A DNA stretch of 64,000 nucleotides, taken from assembly GCF_023518235.1 (NCBI RefSeq), contig NZ_CP090423.1:248001-312000 (forward strand), read 5' to 3'. The DNA is from Stenotrophomonas maltophilia (GTDB taxonomy: Bacteria; Pseudomonadota; Gammaproteobacteria; Xanthomonadales; Xanthomonadaceae). The position numbers and the translations under genes are program-made. The notes under the pieces were generated by a model that saw only the letters and a list, made by a program, of their open reading frames with translations, was not told where the DNA came from and did no database searches. Shown one piece after another: positions 29,959 to 41,495 of the stretch. Each line of letters starts with the position of its first letter. Position 1 is the stretch's first letter.

Positions 29959-30189
29959 ATGTCCAAGTTCTTCCGTCGCCGCAAGTTCTGCAAGTTCACG
30001 GCTGAAGGTGTGAAGGAGATCGACTACAAGGATCTCAGCACCCTGCGCCAGTACCTGACCGAGAACGGCAAGATCGTGCCGAGCCGCGTCACCGGTACCA
30101 AGTCGAAGTACCAGCGCCAGCTGGCGACCGCCGTCAAGCGCGCTCGCTTCCTGGCCCTGATCCCGTACACCGACAACCACGACGTCTGA
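29959..30189 (+). CDS. rpsR: 30S ribosomal protein S18 (76 aa)
   Basis: S18 pairs with S6 on 16S rRNA. The sequence [20 protein letters not shown] and the [20 protein letters not shown] segment are diagnostic, and the length is normal. It starts 11 bp after rpsF behind AAGGAG. A GC-rich stem-loop (~30195-30220) follows in the 104-bp gap before rplI and may tune expression of the last gene. Confidence 0.97.
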   Translation: MSKFFRRRKFCKFTAEGVKEIDYKDLSTLRQYLTENGKIVPSRVTGTKSKYQRQLATAVKRARFLALIPYTDNHDV

Positions 30190-30293
30190 TGCCGGCGGGG
30201 CGGCCCGGTGCCGCCCCCGCTGTGCCAGCTATTCGGACAGCCTTTGTTGCGGGGCATCGCCTCGCTAACGAATAACTCATCTGGAGCAATACC

Positions 30294-30743
30294 ATGCAGC
30301 TGATCCTCCTGCAGAAAGTCACCAACCTCGGCAACCTGGGCGACCTGGTTGATGTGAAGCCGGGCTACGGCCGCAACTTCCTCGTGCCGCAGGGCAAGGC
30401 CGTGCCGGCCACCGAGAGCAACAAGGCCGAGTTCGAAGCCAAGCGCGCCGAATACGAAGCCAAGGCCCAGGCCATCCACGCCGACGCTGAGAGCCGCAAG
30501 GCCAAGCTGGAAGGCGCGAGCGTGACCATCGCCGCCAATGCTTCGACCGAAGGCAAGCTGTACGGCTCGGTCGGCCCGCGCGATATCGCCGAAGCCTTCA
30601 CCGCTGCCGGCCTGCCGCTGGAAAAGAGCGAAGTGATCCTGGGCGAAGGTGCTTACCGCAACATCGGCGAGTACGACGTGCTGGTTCACCTGCACGCCGA
30701 CGTCGAGACCACCGTCAAGGTCGTCATCGTCGCCGAAGCCTGA
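30294..30743 (+). CDS. rplI: 50S ribosomal protein L9 (149 aa)
   Basis: L9 binds 23S rRNA near the L1 stalk. The N-terminal domain [20 protein letters not shown] and [20 protein letters not shown] is followed by the long connecting helix and a C-terminal domain ([20 protein letters not shown]). The length is normal. CTGGAG precedes the ATG. The operon ends with the terminator at 30776-30799. Confidence 0.97.
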   Translation: MQLILLQKVTNLGNLGDLVDVKPGYGRNFLVPQGKAVPATESNKAEFEAKRAEYEAKAQAIHADAESRKAKLEGASVTIAANASTEGKLYGSVGPRDIAEAFTAAGLPLEKSEVILGEGAYRNIGEYDVLVHLHADVETTVKVVIVAEA

Positions 30744-30775
30744 TACCACGCCGCAAGGCCTGGCATCACCGCAGA

Positions 30776-30799
30776 ACGGGCGCCCGCAAGGGTGCCCGT
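30776..30799 (+). terminator. Rho-independent terminator of the rpsF operon
   Basis: The stem ACGGGCGCCC/GGGTGCCCGT (10 bp, one G-T pair) with loop GCAA is followed by TTTGTTTTG. Confidence 0.9.
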
Positions 30800-30978
30800 T
30801 TTGTTTTGTGGGCCCGGCCGCTGGCTGGAAGCGGGCCCGGACTCCACCCCCATTCGTAGAACACGGCCACATCGGTATACTCAAGGCGTCACACCTGTTC
30901 CACGGTCAGCGATCCCAGCAGGATCAATGACTTGGAGGGTAAATGCAGGCCGCTCGCCGGCCCCAGTCCGGAACCTCT

Positions 30979-33900
30979 ATGCGTCTTTCCACGATCAAGC
31001 TGTCCGGCTTCAAGTCGTTCGTCGATCCGACCACCCTGCACCTGCCGACCAACATGACCGGCGTGGTGGGGCCCAATGGCTGCGGCAAGTCGAACATCAT
31101 CGATGCCGTGCGCTGGGTCATGGGCGAGAGTTCGGCCAGCCGCCTGCGCGGCGACTCGCTGACCGACGTGATCTTCTCCGGTTCCAACGCCCGCAAGCCG
31201 GTCTCGCAGGCGACCGTCGAGCTGATCTTCGACAACTCGGATCACACGATTTCCGGCGAGTACGCCTCGTTCAACGAAATCTCGGTCAAGCGCACGGTCA
31301 GCCGCGACGGCACCAGCAACTACTACCTCAACGGCACCAAGTGCCGCCGCCGCGACATCACCGACCTGTTCCTCGGTACCGGCCTGGGCCCGCGCAGCTA
31401 CTCGATCATCGAGCAGGGCATGATCAGCCAGATCATCGAGGCGCGCCCGGAAGACCTGCGCGTGTACCTGGAAGAGGCCGCCGGCATCTCCAAGTACAAG
31501 GAGCGCCGCAAGGAGACCGAGACCCGCATCCGCCACACCCGCGAGAACCTGGACCGGCTGGGTGACCTGCGCGACGAGATCAGCAAACAGCTGGAACACC
31601 TCAAGCGCCAGGCCAGGCAGGCCGAGCAGTACCAGGCGCTGCAGGAAGAGCGCCGGGTCAAGGATGCCGAGTGGAAGGCGCTTGAGTTCCGGGGCCTGGA
31701 CGGTCGCCTGTCGAAGCTGCGCGAAGGGCTGTCGCAGGAAGAGACCAGGCTGCAGCAGCTGATTGCTGACCAGCGCGACGCCGAGGCCCGTATCGAGACC
31801 TCGCGCGTGCGCCGCGAAGAGGCTGCCGATGCGCTCAACACCGCACAGGCGGCGGTCTACCAGGTGGGCAGCACGCTGGCGCGCCTGGAGCAGCAGATCC
31901 AGCATCAGCGCGAGCTGTCGCAGCGCCTGCACAAGGCGCGCGATGAAACGCAGCAGGCGCTGGCCGAACTGGGCCAGCACATCAGCGGCGATGAGGCCAG
32001 GCTGGGCGTGCTGCGCGAGGCGGTGGAGGCCGCGAGTCCGCAGCTGGAAGCGCTGCAGGAAGAGAACGAGATCAAGCAGGAAAGCCTGCGCGAGGCCGAG
32101 GACCGTCTGGCCGGCTGGCAGCAGCGCTGGGAACAGCACACCTCGCAGAGTTCGGAAGCTTCGCGCGCTGGCGATGTCGAGCGCACCCGCGTGGACTACC
32201 TGGACAAGCAGATCCTCGACGCCGACCGGCGCCGCCAGGCGCTGGCCGCCGAGCGCGCCGGGCTGGACGTGGATGCGCTGGAAGAAGCCTTCGAGCAGCT
32301 GCACCTGCAGCACGACACGCAGAAGACCGCACTGGATGAGCTGACCGAGGAAGTCGAGCAGCGCAAGGAAGGTGTCGCCGCCGTGCAGGAACAGCAGCGC
32401 GCGGGCCAGAACGAACTGGCCGAGCTGCGCAAGCAGGCCAACGCCCTGCGCGGCAGGCTGGCATCGCTGGAAACCCTGCAGCAGGCTGCGCTTGGCCAGG
32501 AGCAGGGCGCGGCCGTCGCCTGGCTGAAGGCCCGCGGGCTGGATTCGGCGGCACGCGTCGGCGAGCGCCTGGAGGTCGATGCCGGCTGGGAAAACGCGGT
32601 GGAAAGCGCACTCGGCGAGCTGATCGAAGGCGTGCTGGTCGATGACCCGGGCCGCCTGGTCGACGCGCTGGGCGAACTGGGCGAGGGCCGCATCGCGCTG
32701 GTCGCCCATGACGATGCCGAGCTGAAGGTCGCGCCGACCTCGCTGGCCGCACGCGTGCGCGGCCCGGCGGCAATCCGCCGGCTGCTGGCGCCTCTGCATG
32801 GCGCCCGGGATCTGGCCGAGGCCAAGGCGTTGCAGTCCGGGCTGCCCGAGGGTGATTCGATCATCACCCAGGGCGGCGAACGCCTGGGCCGGGGCTGGCT
32901 GCGGGTGTCGCGCTCCGGTGCGGCCCAGCAGGGTGCACTGCTGCGCGAGCGCGAGATCAACGAACTGCGCGAGCAGATCGAGCAGCTGCAGGAGCGCGAG
33001 GCCGCGCTGGAAGAGCAGCTGTCGGGCTTCCGCGAGCAGTTGCTGGCGGCCGAGCAGCAGCGCGAGGACGCGCAGCGCACGCTGTACCAGGCGCATCGTG
33101 CGGTGTCCGAACTGGCTGGCCAGTTGCAGGGCCAGCAGGGCAAGGTCGAGGCCGCGCGCAGCCGCATCGATCGCATCGAAGGCGAACTGAAGCAGCTGCA
33201 GGAAACGCTGGAAGCCAACAGCGAGCAGGCGCGTGAAGCCCGTTCGCGGCTGGAGAACGCGGTCAGCAGCATGGGCGATCTGGAGTCGACCCGGCAGCGG
33301 CTGGAAGGCGAACGCCGCCAGCTGACCGAGGCCCGCGACCTCGCACGCGATGCCGCACGTGGGGTGCGCGAGCGCGCGCATTCGCTGGCCCTGACCCTGG
33401 AATCGCAGCGGGCGCAGCTGGCGTCACTCGGCCAGGCACTGGAGCGCATGGGCACCCAGCGTGGCCAGCTCGATTCGCGCCTGGGTGAGCTGCACCTGCA
33501 GCTGGATGAAGGTGATTCACCGGTCGAATCGCTGCAGGCCGAGCACCAGAATGCGCTGGAAGAACGCGTGCGCGCCGACCGCGTGCTGACCGAGGCGCGC
33601 ACGCTGCTCGATGGCATCGACGCCGAGCTGCGCAATTACGAGCAGACCCGCCACCAGCGCGACGAACAGGCATTGGCGCAGCGCGAGCGCATTTCGCAGC
33701 GCAAGCTGGACCAGCAGGCCCTGGTGCTCAGTGCCGAGACCCTGCAGGGCGCTGTGGAGAAAGCCGGTTTCGTCATGCAGGACGTGCTCAACGCCCTGCC
33801 CGAGGACGCCCGCCTGGGCGACTGGGAGCAGGCCGTGCACCAGATCGATGGCCGCATGCGCCGGCTGGAGCCGGTCAACCTGGCCGCCATCCACGAGTAC

Positions 33901-34482
33901 GGCGAGGCCTCGCAGCGCTCGGAGTACCTGGATGCCCAGCATGTGGATCTGACCACCGCGCTGGAAACGCTGGAAGATGCCATCCGCAAGATCGACCGCG
34001 AGACCCGTGGCCGCTTCAAGGACACCTTCGACCGCGTCAACGCCGGCGTGCAGGCGCTGTATCCGCGCCTGTTCGGTGGCGGCCATGCGTATCTGGAGCT
34101 GACCGGCGAGGACCTGCTCGATACCGGCGTGACCATCATGGCGCGGCCGCCGGGCAAGCGCGTGTCCAGCATCTCGCTGCTGTCCGGCGGCGAGAAGGCG
34201 ATGACCGCGGTGGCGCTGGTGTTTGCCATCTTCCAGCTGAACCCGGCGCCGTTCTGTCTGCTGGACGAGGTGGACGCACCGCTGGACGAGGCCAACGTCG
34301 GTCGCCTGGCCAACATGGTCAAGGAAATGAGCGAAAAGGTGCAGTTCCTGTTCGTCAGCCACAACAAGGCGACGATGGAGGCCGCGCACCAGCTGTCGGG
34401 CGTGACCATGCGCGAGCCGGGTGTCAGCCGGCTGGTCAGTGTCGACCTGGAAGAGGCCGCACGATTGGCGGGCGCGGCCTGA
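30979..34482 (+). CDS. smc: Chromosome segregation protein SMC (1167 aa)
   Basis: SMC is the ATPase of the bacterial condensin, which organises and separates chromosomes with ScpA and ScpB. Walker A is GPNGCGKS (31-38), followed by two long coiled-coil arms rich in Glu, Arg and Gln, a hinge around residues 510-640, the signature LLSGGEKAM (~1068) and Walker B FCLLDEVDAPLDE (~1093). The start MRLSTIKLSGFKSF is the family's; the open frame from 30943 adds 12 unsupported residues. zipA follows by 46 bp. The smc-zipA-ligA order is conserved in related bacteria. Confidence 0.96.
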   Translation: MRLSTIKLSGFKSFVDPTTLHLPTNMTGVVGPNGCGKSNIIDAVRWVMGESSASRLRGDSLTDVIFSGSNARKPVSQATVELIFDNSDHTISGEYASFNEISVKRTVSRDGTSNYYLNGTKCRRRDITDLFLGTGLGPRSYSIIEQGMISQIIEARPEDLRVYLEEAAGISKYKERRKETETRIRHTRENLDRLGDLRDEISKQLEHLKRQARQAEQYQALQEERRVKDAEWKALEFRGLDGRLSKLREGLSQEETRLQQLIADQRDAEARIETSRVRREEAADALNTAQAAVYQVGSTLARLEQQIQHQRELSQRLHKARDETQQALAELGQHISGDEARLGVLREAVEAASPQLEALQEENEIKQESLREAEDRLAGWQQRWEQHTSQSSEASRAGDVERTRVDYLDKQILDADRRRQALAAERAGLDVDALEEAFEQLHLQHDTQKTALDELTEEVEQRKEGVAAVQEQQRAGQNELAELRKQANALRGRLASLETLQQAALGQEQGAAVAWLKARGLDSAARVGERLEVDAGWENAVESALGELIEGVLVDDPGRLVDALGELGEGRIALVAHDDAELKVAPTSLAARVRGPAAIRRLLAPLHGARDLAEAKALQSGLPEGDSIITQGGERLGRGWLRVSRSGAAQQGALLREREINELREQIEQLQEREAALEEQLSGFREQLLAAEQQREDAQRTLYQAHRAVSELAGQLQGQQGKVEAARSRIDRIEGELKQLQETLEANSEQAREARSRLENAVSSMGDLESTRQRLEGERRQLTEARDLARDAARGVRERAHSLALTLESQRAQLASLGQALERMGTQRGQLDSRLGELHLQLDEGDSPVESLQAEHQNALEERVRADRVLTEARTLLDGIDAELRNYEQTRHQRDEQALAQRERISQRKLDQQALVLSAETLQGAVEKAGFVMQDVLNALPEDARLGDWEQAVHQIDGRMRRLEPVNLAAIHEYGEASQRSEYLDAQHVDLTTALETLEDAIRKIDRETRGRFKDTFDRVNAGVQALYPRLFGGGHAYLELTGEDLLDTGVTIMARPPGKRVSSISLLSGGEKAMTAVALVFAIFQLNPAPFCLLDEVDAPLDEANVGRLANMVKEMSEKVQFLFVSHNKATMEAAHQLSGVTMREPGVSRLVSVDLEEAARLAGAA

Positions 34483-34528
34483 CGTGCCATCCTAACTACC
34501 TGAATGAACCAGCCGGAGAACCTATCGA

Positions 34529-35269
34529 ATGTCCGACACGGCACTTTTGCGCATCGGCATCCTGGCCGCCGGCCTGCTGTTGATCGCCGCGATCTTCCTG
34601 TTTGGCCGCCCGAAGAAGAAGCCCCAGGGGCGCCGCGTGGAAGGCGCGGAACCGACCAGCGGCGAGCGTCGCGAGCCGGTCCTGGGTGAGGATGGCGTCG
34701 CCGTGGCCGGTGGCCGCCTCGAACCCGGCATGGGCGGAGAGGGCGAGCAGGCCGAACTGGGCCTGGCCGACACCGACGCAGGCGCAGCCAGCGACCTGGG
34801 CAAGCGCGCGACCCAGGATTTCGACAAGATCGTCTCGCTGTTCGTGGCCGCCCGCGCGGGCGAACAGCTGCGTGGCGAAGACATCGTGGTGGCAGCGGAG
34901 AAGACCGGCCTGGTGTTCGGCCACATGAACGTGTTCCACCGCCTGGTGGAAGGCCACCCCGAGCGCGGCCCGATCTTCTCCATGGCCAGCATCATGAAGC
35001 CGGGAAGCTTCGACATGGCCAACATCCGTGCCATGGAAACCCCGGCCATCGCTTTCTTCCTGACCCTGCCGGCGCCGCTGACCGCGCTGGACGCCTGGGA
35101 GAAGATGCTGCCGACCGTGCAGCGTATGGCCGAACTGCTTGACGGCGTGGTGCTGGATGATAGCCGCAATGCGCTCGGCCGCCAGCGCATCGCGCACATC
35201 CGTGACGAGCTGCGCGCCTACGACCGCCAGCACCAGGCGCCGCCGCTGACCAAGACGCCGCGCTGGTAA
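34529..35269 (+). CDS. zipA: Cell division protein ZipA (246 aa)
   Basis: ZipA is an inner-membrane protein tethering FtsZ at mid-cell. It has a single N-terminal membrane helix (LLRIGILAAGLLLIAAIFLF), a basic stretch (GRPKKKPQGRR), a linker and the C-terminal FtsZ-binding domain (residues ~105-240, including VFHRLVEGHPERGPIFSMAS and GTFDMA-like GSFDMANIRAME). The linker is shorter than in E. coli ZipA and lacks a long Pro/Gln region. Together with smc and ligA it forms the usual group. Confidence 0.94.
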   Translation: MSDTALLRIGILAAGLLLIAAIFLFGRPKKKPQGRRVEGAEPTSGERREPVLGEDGVAVAGGRLEPGMGGEGEQAELGLADTDAGAASDLGKRATQDFDKIVSLFVAARAGEQLRGEDIVVAAEKTGLVFGHMNVFHRLVEGHPERGPIFSMASIMKPGSFDMANIRAMETPAIAFFLTLPAPLTALDAWEKMLPTVQRMAELLDGVVLDDSRNALGRQRIAHIRDELRAYDRQHQAPPLTKTPRW

Positions 35270-35277
35270 TGCCTGAC

Positions 35278-35342
35278 GTGCCGACCAACGGTCGGCACCC
35301 ACCCCATCGGCAATCCCCGGTAGATCCACGCCATGCGTGGAT
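35278..35342. repeat. Two SMAG-type palindromes in the zipA/aminotransferase convergent gap
   Basis: 35278-35298 has GTGCCGACC/GGTCGGCAC arms; 35320-35342 is a GTAG-headed element nearly identical to that at 5095. They fill almost the entire 78-bp gap and probably act as the 3' structure for both genes. Confidence 0.8.
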
Positions 35343-35347
35343 GCGGT

Positions 35348-36478
35348 TTACGACGGGACGCCGGCCACCTTGGCGAACGCGCGGCGGAATGCCGCCATTT
35401 CTTCCTCGGTTCCCACGGTCACGCGCACGCGCTGCGGCCAGATCGGCCAGCTGCGCCCGATCACCACGCCGTTCTCTGCCATTGCCTTGGCAAACGCGGC
35501 GCCGTCGCGCTGCACGTCCACCACGAAGCAGTTCGCCTCCGAAGGCAGGCAGCTGAAACCGCGCTTGCCGAGCCAGGCAATGGTGGCCTGCCGGGCCTTG
35601 GCATTCTGCAGGCGGCGCTGCGCAACCAGTTGCCGATCCTGCAGGCTGGCCAAGCCTGCGGCCAACGCGGGCACCGGCAGCGGGTTGTCGCCCAGGCGGG
35701 CCAGTTCGCGCAGGCGGTCGGGGTGCGCGGCCGCCACGCCCAGGCGCAGCCCGGCCATGCCATACAGTTTGGAGAACGTGCGCAGCACGATCAGGTCATC
35801 GCGTTGCGCCACCTCGGCGATCAGGCTCGGTTGATCGCTGTACTGCAGGTAGGCCTCGTCCACCAGCACGCGGGTAGTGGTGGGCTTGTGCGCCAGCAGC
35901 CAGGCCAGTTCGGCCGGCGGGCTGATCGAGCCGGTCGGGTTGTTCGGGTTGCACACATACAGCAACCCGGTCGGTCGCGCATGCGCAGCAGCGACCATCG
36001 CGCGCAGGTCGTGTGCGCCGTCGGTTCGCAGCGGCACCTTCTGCACGTGCGCGCCGTGTGCGGCGGCGACCTCGCCCAGCGTCTCGAAGGTCGGGTCGGC
36101 CACTACCAGCCCGGCCTGCGGGCCGGTCCATACGACCGCTGCGCGATTGAGGGGTTCGCTGGAGCCGGGGTAGAGGCGGACATGGTCGGCCGGAATTCGC
36201 GCCTGCTCGATGAAGGCGTCGCGCACCTGGCCGGCCAGGGCGAAGCGGTAGCGGCCGCAACCGGCGATGCTGTCGCGCGCAGCCTGCTGGGCTGCAGGCG
36301 AGGGGCCATACGGGCACTCGTTGAAATTCAGCAGCACGGCGCCTTCGCCGGGTGCGGAGGGCACCGTTGCAGCCGCAGCGGGTTGAGCACCGGCAAGGCG
36401 GGGCAGGCTGGCGCCGGCCAGGGTGAGGCCGGCACCGGCCAATTGCAGGAAGTGGCGGCGGGAGGCAGGCAGGGTCAC
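35348..36478 (-). CDS. Tat-signal PLP aminotransferase, histidinol-phosphate aminotransferase-like (376 aa)
   Basis: The fold is that of class I/II (HisC-like) aminotransferases: NECPYGPSPAA, YPGSSEPLNRA, CNPNNPTG and the PLP Lys in TFSKLYGMAGLRLG (Lys237). The N-terminus is a twin-arginine signal: SRRHFLQLAG (Arg7, Arg8), a hydrophobic stretch and AGA near residue 30, followed by an Ala/Pro-rich spacer. The enzyme should fold with PLP in the cytoplasm and be exported to the periplasm. That argues against the his pathway; no his genes are near. It interrupts the zipA-ligA pair on the opposite strand. The substrate is unknown. Confidence 0.88.
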   Translation of the reverse strand: MTLPASRRHFLQLAGAGLTLAGASLPRLAGAQPAAAATVPSAPGEGAVLLNFNECPYGPSPAAQQAARDSIAGCGRYRFALAGQVRDAFIEQARIPADHVRLYPGSSEPLNRAAVVWTGPQAGLVVADPTFETLGEVAAAHGAHVQKVPLRTDGAHDLRAMVAAAHARPTGLLYVCNPNNPTGSISPPAELAWLLAHKPTTTRVLVDEAYLQYSDQPSLIAEVAQRDDLIVLRTFSKLYGMAGLRLGVAAAHPDRLRELARLGDNPLPVPALAAGLASLQDRQLVAQRRLQNAKARQATIAWLGKRGFSCLPSEANCFVVDVQRDGAAFAKAMAENGVVIGRSWPIWPQRVRVTVGTEEEMAAFRRAFAKVAGVPS

Positions 36479-36587
36479 GGGCAGGGTTTCCGAAGGGCAG
36501 CCCGGGCACGCTAGCGCTGGTGGTGGCGCGCGGCAAGCTCGACGCTACAAGGGCGGCGGCGTTACAGGGCCTGACGGCCGGGCGAGG

Positions 36588-39089
<2,502 letters not shown>

Positions 39090-39096
39090 TGACCCC

Positions 39097-39117
39097 GCCG
39101 GGCGTTTGCCGCCCGGC
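39097..39117. repeat. Hairpin-forming palindrome after ligA
   Basis: GCCGGGC and GCCCGGC arms enclose GTTTGCC. It resembles half of a SMAG element. There is no T-run, so termination is doubtful. Confidence 0.5.
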
Positions 39118-39138
39118 ATGAAGCACAGAGGATGACCG

Positions 39139-39624
39139 ATGCAGACCGCCCCGCTGGATTTCCGCCTGGCGACCCGTGCCGACGAAGAGCGGCTGATCGC
39201 GCTGATGCGCGAGTTCTACGCCGAAGACAGGATCGACTTTGACGACGCACGCGTACGCCGCGGCGTGGATGCGCTGCTGGCCGACCCGCGCAACGGCGAG
39301 GTGCTGCTGTGGCTGGACGAGGCCGGTGAGGTGGTCGGCTACGCGGTGATCGCGATGGGCTTCAGTCTGGAGCAGGGCGGCCATTTCATGCTGCTGGACG
39401 AGCTGTACCTGGCCCACCGCGCGCGCGGTCGTGGCCGCGGCAAGCAGGCGCTGGCCATCTGCGAACAGCGTGCGCGTGGCCGTGGCGTCAGCCGCCTGCG
39501 CCTGGAAGTGAACCACCACAACGAACTGGCCCGCCGCCTGTACCTGGCCAGCGGCTACATCGATGACACGCGCGACCTGCTGACGCTGCCGCTGGACCAC
39601 CCGCGCCCGGAGGGCATCCTGTGA
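39139..39624 (+). CDS. GNAT-family N-acetyltransferase (161 aa)
   Basis: The fold is that of GCN5-related acetyltransferases. FRLATRADEERLIALMREFY is the first strand and helix, and the acetyl-CoA loop is ARGRGRGKQALAICEQRARG, followed by LRLEVNHHNELARRLYLASG. The Arg/Gly-rich loop matches the Q/RxxGxG/A motif loosely. The substrate is unknown. The ATG at 39139 follows GAGGA. Its TGA overlaps the GTG start of epmA (GTGA), so the two are probably coupled; modification of the EpmA pathway's target is a possibility but only a guess. Confidence 0.87.
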   Translation: MQTAPLDFRLATRADEERLIALMREFYAEDRIDFDDARVRRGVDALLADPRNGEVLLWLDEAGEVVGYAVIAMGFSLEQGGHFMLLDELYLAHRARGRGRGKQALAICEQRARGRGVSRLRLEVNHHNELARRLYLASGYIDDTRDLLTLPLDHPRPEGIL

Positions 39625-40577
39625 GCCAGGCCCTGCTGCATGCGCTGCGCCAGCGTGCTGCGCTCAACGCACTGGTGCGCCGCTTCTTCGCCGAGCGCGA
39701 TGTGCTGGAAGTGGAAACGCCGATCCTGTCGGTGGCGGGCAATACCGAGCCGAACATCGACAGCTTCCACACCGATTTCAGTGGGCATGTCGATGCCGGT
39801 GGCCGCCGTCGCTGGTTGCGGACCTCGCCGGAGTATCCGCTCAAGCGGCTGCTGGCGGCCGGTGTCGGCGATTGCTACGAGCTGGGCCGGGTGTTCCGCA
39901 ACGGCGAGGCCGGCGGCCGCCACAATCCCGAATTCACCATGCTGGAGTGGTACCGGGTGGGCTGGGATCACCATCGTCTGGTGCAGGAAACTGCCGAGCT
40001 GGTCAACCAGGCGCTGGCCCTGGTCGGCCGTACGGCGACGCTGCGTGTGTTGAGCTACCGGGAGCTGTTCCAGCACTACCTGGGCATCGACGCGTTCGAT
40101 GCCGATGAATCGGCGCTGCGCGCCGCGCTGGGCGAGGTGCACATCGATCCGGTCGGCTTGACCCGAGACGATTGGTTGGACCTGCTGATGACCCATCGCA
40201 TCCAGCCTGGCTTCGATGACAGCGTCATGACCGTGGTTCATGACTGGCCGGCCAGCCAGGCAGCGCTGGCGCGCATCCGCCCCGGTTCGCCGGCACTGGC
40301 CGAACGGTTCGAGCTGTACCTGGGCTCGGTCGAGCTGGCCAACGGATATCACGAGCTGAACGATGCCGACGAGCAGCGTGCACGCTTCCTGCGTGACCAG
40401 CAGCGGCGTCATGCACGCGGGCAGGTGCAGCCGGCGCTGGATGAGGCGTTGCTGGCCGCATTGCCGTCGATGCCGGCGTGCGCGGGGGTGGCGGTGGGCG
40501 TGGATCGCCTGCTGATGGCGATGGAGAGCACGCCGCGCATCGCCGATGTGCTGGCGTTCGATTTCGCCCATGCATGA
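39621..40577 (+). CDS. epmA: Elongation factor P lysine ligase EpmA (318 aa)
   Basis: EpmA attaches (R)-beta-lysine to elongation factor P and so helps ribosomes through polyproline runs. It is a class II lysyl-tRNA synthetase core without an anticodon domain. Motif 2 is around YELGRVFRNGEAGGRHNPEF, motif 3 is GVAVGVDRLLMAME, and SPEYPLKRLLAAG lies between. The length matches GenX/PoxA proteins. It starts with GTG within the preceding gene's stop region. The partners efp and epmB are not in the window. Confidence 0.94.
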   Translation: MSQALLHALRQRAALNALVRRFFAERDVLEVETPILSVAGNTEPNIDSFHTDFSGHVDAGGRRRWLRTSPEYPLKRLLAAGVGDCYELGRVFRNGEAGGRHNPEFTMLEWYRVGWDHHRLVQETAELVNQALALVGRTATLRVLSYRELFQHYLGIDAFDADESALRAALGEVHIDPVGLTRDDWLDLLMTHRIQPGFDDSVMTVVHDWPASQAALARIRPGSPALAERFELYLGSVELANGYHELNDADEQRARFLRDQQRRHARGQVQPALDEALLAALPSMPACAGVAVGVDRLLMAMESTPRIADVLAFDFAHA

Positions 40578-40647
40578 ACATCGTCTGCTGCCGGACATCG
40601 AAGACTGAACGGATTGCCGGATCCACGCGCTTGCTTCAGCAAGCAGG

Positions 40648-41448
40648 ATGATGCTCTTATCACGGGCGATGCGGGACACTGGCATCGGAATTCGTCCACT
40701 CCTGTTGGGGAAGGCATTGGTCAAGTGGTTTGCGGTTGTTGCGGTACCGGTCTACTCCATCGCGCTCTGGGGTGCTTGGCTGCCGTTCTCCGCGTCCGCC
40801 CAGCAGCCGGGTTATGACGAGGAAGTGGTCACCTGCGAATCACGCGACATGGGCTGGGTGCACTGCGATATCGAGGTCGCCAATGGCGTCGACCTGATCC
40901 GGCAGCTGTCCAGCAACAGCTGTATCCGCGGCAGCGAATGGGGGACCGATCGCAGTGGCGTATGGGTCACCCTTGGCTGTCGCGCCGAGTTCCGTGCGCG
41001 CCGTGCGCCGGGGGCCGCGGCAGCGGCCGGCAGCGACGGCAAACGCCAGTTCCGCCGCGTGGTGCGCTGCGAGTCCAATGGTCGCCCGCAGAGTTGCCCG
41101 GTCCGCCTGGATGGGGCGCCGGTGCGCCTGCTGCGCCAGCTGTCCGTACTGCCGTGCCGCGAAGGGCAGGGCTGGGGCTACAAGCGCAACGAAGTGTGGA
41201 CCAGCCGTGGCTGCCAGGGCGATTTCGAAGTGGCCGATGAGCAGGGCCGCTTCGTCGATATGCCGCGCCGGCTGACCTGCGAATCGAAATCGAAGAAGCG
41301 GCGCTTCTGCGGGGCGAGCATCTCCGTCGGCGCGGCGGTGTCCCAGCAGCTGTCCAGCACGCCCTGCGAGGAGGGCAGCACCTGGGGCTGGAGCCGCAAC
41401 GGGATCTGGGTGGACGGCGGCTGCCGCGCCGAATTCTCGGTGAATTGA
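40648..41448 (+). CDS. Secreted protein with three DUF3011 repeats (about 266 aa)
   Basis: A signal peptide or anchor ([20 protein letters not shown], then SASAQQ) is followed by three copies of a ~58-residue Cys-rich unit: ~60-115, ~137-196 and ~208-266. Each has TCES/RCES at its start, a C in the middle, RQLSxxxC, W near GWxxxxVW and GCxxxF at its end, so four Cys per unit are likely paired in the periplasm. The unit matches DUF3011, of unknown role. The start is uncertain: ATG at 40648, 40651 or 40669 would all leave a signal sequence. Confidence 0.82.
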   Translation: MMLLSRAMRDTGIGIRPLLLGKALVKWFAVVAVPVYSIALWGAWLPFSASAQQPGYDEEVVTCESRDMGWVHCDIEVANGVDLIRQLSSNSCIRGSEWGTDRSGVWVTLGCRAEFRARRAPGAAAAAGSDGKRQFRRVVRCESNGRPQSCPVRLDGAPVRLLRQLSVLPCREGQGWGYKRNEVWTSRGCQGDFEVADEQGRFVDMPRRLTCESKSKKRRFCGASISVGAAVSQQLSSTPCEEGSTWGWSRNGIWVDGGCRAEFSVN

Positions 41449-41483
41449 GCCCCGGCGGGCTCCAACCGCGCAGGACGTGGCCC

Positions 41484-41489
41484 TACAAT
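41484..41489 (+). promoter_or_regulatory. -10 element (TACAAT) placed for a leaderless mtnA transcript
   Basis: TACAAT ends 6 bases before the mtnA ATG at 41496, so transcription should start at or next to the ATG. No ribosome site fits in between. The -35 region is weak. Confidence 0.55.
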
Positions 41490-41495
41490 GGGCCC

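Noticed and set aside
35348..36478. Histidine biosynthesis enzyme HisC
   Set aside because: The fold fits, but the twin-arginine signal and absence of other his genes argue for a different, exported enzyme.
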